Positions 8,101-10,977 of a stretch of 10,977 nt of DNA are shown piece after piece. The notes under the pieces were generated by a model. That model ran no database searches and was not told the DNA's origin. It saw only the letters and a program-made list of their open reading frames with translations. Source of the DNA: Spirogloea muscicola (taxonomy: Eukaryota > Streptophyta > Zygnematophyceae > Spirogloeales > Spirogloeaceae); contig WELB01000009.1 in NCBI GenBank assembly GCA_009602725.1, positions 736,065-747,041 of the forward strand. The letters run 5' to 3'. The position numbers and the translations under genes are program-made. The first letter of the stretch is position 1; every line of letters starts with the position of its first letter.

Positions 8101-8974
8101 GCTCTTGGTAATTCACAATGCTATGGTGATCAATTGAAGCTGCATTGACCTGACATTCCCAGAGCTGGGAGGCTACCAGCTGTGGTGTTGCACGCCAGTA
8201 CACCTCTGACATCTTACACTAATTTTAACTACACATTTAATTGCACGAGGCATCTCGTGACAATCCTGCGGCCATCTACCTCATGTGAGGTTGTTAGCAA
8301 CGCCGTCACATAAACATGTGAGTCCTGGCTTAAGTTTCTACACTCAACTTGTACTACCTGTGCTCATTTGTGCTGCAGGAGGAGCTTGGAACCTCGCTGA
8401 CCCCCCCCTCGGCGTCTGGAGGATTGGCAGGCTGGGAGGGCCTGGTCAGCTCCCACTCGCTGTCAATTTCGCCCCCTCCTATGCTCAGAAGGTACTAGGC
8501 TCTTCTTGATCTTGCCTGGGAGCAATGGCTCAAACCCAAACCCTCAACTGATGCAGCAAGTCTGAGAGAATTGTGCTTTACATTCCTGTAGGAACATCAC
8601 TCTGCATAGCTACACTGTCAATCATGGGGTGGAGCTCCACCCTCTATTTCGATACATCTCAAGGCAAACTGGGATTGGCCTTTATTTAGGTAGCTGCTTA
8701 ATACTCATGTTGACCCTTGTCATCTGGTATCACGTGCAGGCCATACGGCGACATTGCAGTCTCCGGCCTGGGCTGGATACAGGTGGCGGCTCAGCCGACG
8801 CGAGGTGGCGCGGCCGCCAGCCCTCTGGGCAATGTAAGGGTCAGCATTCAGACTGCTAGGGGCGTGGAGGTCTTTTTGCGTCCCTCGTTGCCGGTGGGTG
8901 AGGATGCCACCAGGTGGTACGAGTTCATGGACCTGGGGCCGAACGAGGACAGTCGTCCCCCCGTGAATTATTAG
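4914..8974 (+). CDS. BPG2: BPG2-like chloroplast YqeH/NOA1-class circularly permuted GTPase, 12 exons (5' end unresolved)
   Basis: Likely a plastid-targeted GTPase for chloroplast rRNA processing and ribosome assembly (known for plant BPG2 and bacterial YqeH; inferred here). Exons read by hand: 4914-5188, 5429-5614, 5796-5882, 6078-6157, 6359-6440, 6715-6735, 6858-6903, 7159-7280, 7522-7800, 7952-8041, 8379-8491, 8740-8974. From the ATG at 4961 the join is 1569 bases, 522 codons plus TAG, with consistent phases throughout. Motifs appear in circularly permuted order: zinc finger, G4, G5, G1, G2, G3, C-terminal domain. Every intron ends in AG; intron 9 starts GC. Plant BPG2 is longer at the N-terminus (about 660 residues from memory), so upstream exons with the transit peptide are probably missing from this model. 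The exon 4 donor is the least certain junction. NOA1/RIF1 is the alternative subfamily; the wording around G4, G2 and G3 favours BPG2. Confidence 0.88.
5429..5614 (+). CDS. BPG2: BPG2-like exon 2: second zinc-finger knuckle
   Basis: 62 codons, phase 0 at both ends. The acceptor is GCAAGCAG and the donor is AAGCTG|GTAAGG. It carries CKRC, the second CxxC knuckle that pairs with CYGC of the previous exon, so intron 1 (5189-5428) splits the metal site. A glycine-rich loop (GGNGGYGSGPG) follows, then a helix and HKALIVKL, the first strand of the GTPase fold, which continues into VDIVDFNGSF in the next exon. The glycine-rich insertion is the least family-typical part. Confidence 0.85.
5796..6440 (+). 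CDS. BPG2: BPG2-like exons 3-5: permuted G4 and G5 motifs
   Basis: Exon 3 (5796-5882) reads VDIVDFNGSF and then NPIILVVTK. The G4 motif TKVD is cut by intron 3 between K and V: exon 4 (6078-6157) resumes VDLLPLGTDLAVVGDWVVDA. G4 fixes guanine specificity. Exon 5 (6359-6440) carries VHLVSSKAQTGISSL, the G5 SSK element, and ends GNIYRERQ. Introns are 5883-6077, 6158-6358 and onward from 6441. The exon 4 donor is uncertain: GTTCGT at 6158 keeps phase with exon 5 and splits an Asn codon (AA|C), whereas the better-looking GTGAGA at 6162 breaks the frame with the only good acceptor (CTGCAG ending at 6358). Confidence 0.85.
5946..5980. repeat. Perfect 35-base palindrome in intron 3
   Basis: Two 17-base arms (5946-5962 and 5964-5980, starting GAGCTCTATGAATGAGA) are exact reverse complements around a single T at 5963. 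The palindrome lies inside intron 3 of the GTPase gene, about 60 bases after the donor. It could form a cruciform in DNA or a strong hairpin in pre-mRNA. A one-base spacer is tight, so an RNA hairpin would open a few terminal pairs. Confidence 0.95.
6715..6903 (+). CDS. BPG2: BPG2-like exons 6-7: 21-base micro-exon and P-loop (G1)
   Basis: Exon 6 (6715-6735) is only 21 bases, encoding GRDVYVL, between acceptor TCTTGCAG and donor GTAATG. Exon 7 (6858-6903) encodes GAANVGKSALISALL, the G1/Walker A P-loop (GxxNVGKS) that binds the nucleotide phosphates, plus one base of a split Ala codon. Its donor is GTTCGG at 6904. The preceding conserved GRDVY strand leads straight into the P-loop in this family, so the micro-exon is required by homology. 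Reading through into either intron destroys the match. Confidence 0.87.
7159..7800 (+). CDS. BPG2: BPG2-like exons 8-9: G2 and G3 motifs
   Basis: Exon 8 (7159-7280) completes the split Ala codon and contains RHRPIQSAMPGTTLGPIRI. PGTT is the G2/switch I threonine region typical of YqeH-like GTPases. Exon 9 (7522-7800) opens with DLVDTPGVHLHHR, the DTPG G3 motif, followed by DLPALGPRHRLRG and ends with LLWGGLVRLDILE. Between LRG and WGG lies a low-similarity linker of about 40 residues rich in Gly, Ala, Ser and Asp. The exon ends CTGGAG|GCGAGT, a GC donor: no GT in the area gives the phase needed to reach the next exon. Confidence 0.88.
7801..7951 (+). other. GC-AG intron (intron 9)
   Basis: The intron begins GCGAGT after CTGGAG and ends TCTTTGTAG. 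Apart from the C at position 2 the donor matches the usual consensus well, as is typical of GC-AG introns. It is the only choice that joins ...DILE to VPTS... in phase; reading on gives a TAG after ten more codons. Confidence 0.75.
7952..8974 (+). CDS. BPG2: BPG2-like exons 10-12: C-terminal domain and stop
   Basis: Exon 10 (7952-8041) reads IKFTFFGPTAVRVHS and ends ADAFYK. Exon 11 (8379-8491) reads EELGTSLTPPSASGGLAGWE, then GLVSSHSL. Exon 12 (8740-8974) reads RPYGDIAVSGLGWIQV, then VEVFLRPSLPVGEDATRWYE, and stops after PPVNY. The FYGP, ELGxxLTPP, WxGL, SGLGW and VFxRPSLP blocks are the conserved C-terminal blocks of BPG2/YqeH proteins, which are thought to help RNA or ribosome binding. The phase-2 join across intron 11 (AG|G, Arg) fits. 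The C-terminus is intact. Confidence 0.87.
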
Positions 8975-9950
8975 CACATGCAGGGGTCCCTCCATCATTA
9001 GACTGGGACCACATTGGCGCTTATTAGCTCTTTGCTGAATCCTTCAATCTTCTGGGTCTCGTTGGGGTTCCTCTTCCCCAGCTCCGACTTGCAGCTGCTG
9101 ACTCGGGGTTACTAAGCTCCTACTCTCTGTAGTCTCTTGTCTAGCTGTGTGGTCTTGGCGCCTTTCGGCCCTTGAGCCTTGTCCAATCTTTCACAGCCCC
9201 CGCCCCCTTTGGAAGAACTCACTCTTTTCGTAATTGCTATTAAGTCCACTCTTTGATATGTTGTTGTAAAGCAGGTCTCGGTCTATTCAATTTTCAAAAG
9301 CAAGGCTGGCTCTTCTCTTCCTCACAGATTAGTCATTTTACCTCAATAACTTGGTCTTGACACAAGCATGATCTAGTGTACAGTGGTCTAGCTCGGAACA
9401 GGTTACCCCAAAGGGCATAGCATTTGAGCATGATCCCGGTACGAGAGATGAATGAGCACAACAACATGCAATAAGTGCTTCTGATTAGCACTACTAGCTG
9501 GGGCCCGCTACAAAGATCTCGCTTGCAGGTAGTCGGAGTCAGGCCTCCCCTTCTTCCCTTTCATAGACTTTGACCTGTCGGCCTACCCTTTTTGCATCTC
9601 GGTGTCGGCCCGGGGAGCTCCACTCGTTTGGCGGCTCGTCTCTCGTTGTTGAGGACCTAGCATGGTAGAAAGTTGCACATGATGGAGATCATATCTTATA
9701 CATATGCATGAGCATGCAAAAGGTAAGGATATATAACCCTAGTTCTTCAGCAAGAAGGAGATTCGTTCTTCTCAGAAGGGGGCAATGGGTGTGAAAGAGA
9801 AGGAAGGCTCTTCCAGTAGAGGGCTATGGCTGTGACAAGGACCTGCCCAAGTGTCAACAGCTCTTCCAATTCAAGGCAGTAGCAGAAGGAAGCAGCAGCG
9901 AGGGCTATGGAAAGCCAGCCCACAAAGAAAGAATGAAGCGCTTCCAGATT
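8975..9950. other. 3' flank of the GTPase gene, no further gene seen
   Basis: It holds the 3' untranslated region, repeat copy B (9108-9215) and partial repeat copies from about 9808. A TGTAA pentamer, the usual green-algal polyadenylation signal, lies at 9265-9269, about 290 bases after the stop; this is suggestive only. No coding frame of note is present. Confidence 0.4.
9108..9215 (+). repeat. Dispersed repeat, longer copy B
   Basis: Same orientation and block order as 3442-3563, about 135 bases past the stop codon of the GTPase gene, so it may lie within that gene's 3' untranslated region. Confidence 0.8.
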
Positions 9951-10045
9951 GACAGCAGTGGCTGTGAGAAGCCAGCCCAAAAGAATGGACAAGAACTGAA
10001 AGGGCCAGACGGCGCAAGAAGCAAGATACTAAGCGCTAAGATGTC
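9950..10045 (-). repeat. Dispersed repeat, longer copy C (inverted)
   Basis: Its reverse complement reads TAGCGCTTAGTATCTTG, then GCGCCGTCTGGCCC, TTGTCCATTCTTTTGGGCTGG and CTTCTCACAGCC, matching the order of copies A and B. The region just before it (9808-9921) carries further partial copies. Confidence 0.65.
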
Positions 10046-10169
10046 AGAAACCTCGTGTCAGCAAGTGCAGATCAGGAAGAACGACTCAGAAGAACAACTC
10101 CTCCAGTAGTCAGCTCCGCCAGCTTGTCTGTCGGATTTGAGGCTCCTCACTCGTTGTTATTGAGTGATT

Positions 10170-10311
10170 CCCTACTTTAGAGCTAGCGCCTCTGGCCCCT
10201 TCGAACCTTGTCAATTGTTCTTGGGCTGGCTTCTCACAGCCCTTGCCTTGCCCCAATTGGGAGAGTCACTTCTTCTTCCAGTAGAGGGCGATGGCTGTGA
10301 TTGGCCAGCCC
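10170..10311 (+). repeat. Dispersed repeat, copies D and E as an inverted pair
   Basis: 10170-10255 follows the block order TAGCGCCT, GGCCCCTT, CCTTGTCAATTGTTCTTGG, then core GGGCTGGCTTCTCACAGCCC (10223-10242). 50 bases on, the inverted core at 10292-10311 follows TTCCAGTAGAGGGCGATGGC, a flank also seen at 9808-9833 and, in reverse, at 2427-2463. Confidence 0.65.
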
Positions 10312-10504
10312 TTAGGAAGAAGGTTCACAGAAGTGCCAGAAGGGCGGCTCGCCCATTTGATAGAAAGTGCTCGCCCAGCCCAAAATCAATGGACAATGTC
10401 CAAAGCCAAAGAAAGAGGTGCCGAATTGATAGGGGCTGGAAAAGGGCCCGACGAGCCCGAAAGCGCAAACCAGGAACCAGGCTACACTAACCGACTTTAA
10501 CCAG

Positions 10505-10977
10505 ATGGAAGCTCAACCCCCCTTCTCACGGAAAAGGTCGAGGTCGAGGTCGGATGACCAATACGTGGCGGAGGTCGCCGGGCGCCCAGCCGCCACACCA
10601 GCAGCACGTGCGGAGATTCGGCGGAAACGTGCGACAGCGGAGCGCCAGCTCGGCGCTCCGCCTGCCGCAAGGCGGGAGCAGGTGCGCGCCGCGGTGGTGG
10701 ACGAGAAGAGAAGCAAGGCAACTGCTCCCACTCCCACTGCTTGCGACTGGCTTACCGAGCGCAGGCGCCCGGGCAGGGCGGGCGCGCCCGCTCTGGCGCC
10801 GCCGCCGGCGGTGGCACGCGGACGCGCAAGCGCAAGGCCACTGCGAGTGTGCTGCACGAGCACTGCCGGCTGCAGAGATTCCGCAGCCACTTGCGACCTG
10901 CCTTCTTCGTCGCAACCTCCAACCTGCAAGCTCGCGCTGCGAGGAGAACAACAGCGGCAGTGCGTCAACGCTGGCGC
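10505..10977 (+). CDS. Unrecognised ORF in right inverted repeat, runs off window
   Basis: ATG at 10505, then MEAQPPFSRKRSRSRSDDQY and the same Arg/Lys/Glu-rich segment as the left copy. It stays open for at least 157 codons to the window end. Differences from the left copy include silent changes (GTT/GTC, CGA/CGG) and replacements (Ser/Pro, Lys/Glu). The start codon lies in sequence that the left copy does not clearly share. Function unknown; truncated by the window. Confidence 0.35.
   Translation, partial: MEAQPPFSRKRSRSRSDDQYVAEVAGRPAATPAARAEIRRKRATAERQLGAPPAARREQVRAAVVDEKRSKATAPTPTACDWLTERRRPGRAGAPALAPPPAVARGRASARPLRVCCTSTAGCRDSAATCDLPSSSQPPTCKLALRGEQQRQCVNAG
10516..10977. repeat. Right copy of long GC-rich inverted repeat (truncated by window end)
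   Basis: Reverse complement of 220-681. The inner edge lies at the run of six C at 10517-10522; upstream of it the sequences of the two copies differ apart from a few bases. The outer end lies beyond the window, so terminal sequences and target-site duplications cannot be examined. Confidence 0.95.

Noticed and set aside
8379-8491. Apparent frameshift in the C8 run at 8401-8408, because another frame reads PPLGVWRIGRLGG
   Set aside because: The exon's own frame continues LTPPSASGGLAGWEGLVSSH, which matches the family's LTPP...WxGL...SH pattern and joins exon 12 in phase. No frameshift is needed.
1-10977. CRISPR array, prophage or bacterial-style operon
   Set aside because: No regularly spaced direct repeats, no gene clusters with ribosome binding sites, and the one clear gene is spliced.

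Overview
The window looks like nuclear DNA from a green alga, plausibly a trebouxiophyte-type chlorophyte. This rests on a many-intron gene for a plant/algal chloroplast GTPase, GT-AG introns of about 120-340 bases with one GC-AG intron, degenerate CCCTAAA (plant/Chlorella-type) telomere-like sequence, GC-rich triplet repeats and abundant non-coding repeats. One ambiguous base (n, 4311) suggests a draft assembly.

Layout. 1-719 is a GC-rich block. Its part from about 220 to 681 is repeated, inverted and about 98-99 % identical, at about 10516-10977, and the repeat runs off the right edge of the window. Both copies carry a long outward-reading open frame. From about 720 to 3780 the DNA is gene-poor, with copies of a dispersed repeat whose core is a 20-base imperfect palindrome close to GGGCTGTGAGAAGCCAGCCC. 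From 3780 to 4900 is a GC-rich stretch holding a 32-base direct repeat, a (GCC)n microsatellite, an isolated minus-strand exon encoding most of a TPR motif, possible 5' exons and degenerate telomere-like sequence. From about 4914 to 8974 lies the one clearly recognisable gene. From 8975 to 10500 the same dispersed repeat family returns.

The recognisable gene, plus strand, encodes a circularly permuted GTPase of the YqeH/NOA1 class, closest in motif wording to plant BPG2, a chloroplast protein needed for plastid rRNA processing and ribosome assembly. I could join twelve exons by hand. All phases agree, and the joined frame from an ATG at 4961 to the TAG at 8972-8974 is 522 codons with no internal stop. 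The motifs come in the permuted order: CxxC...CxxC zinc finger, G4 (TKVD), G5 (SSK), G1 (GAANVGKS), G2 (PGTT), G3 (DTPG), then the conserved C-terminal domain. The 5' end, with the start codon and transit peptide, is not settled.

I see no multi-gene operon or defence-type system. The more unusual content is the architecture: a single-copy-looking organelle GTPase gene between large near-identical inverted repeats, the hairpin-forming repeat family confined to the flanks, a perfect 35-base palindrome inside intron 3, and an orphan TPR exon on the opposite strand beside the gene's 5' end.
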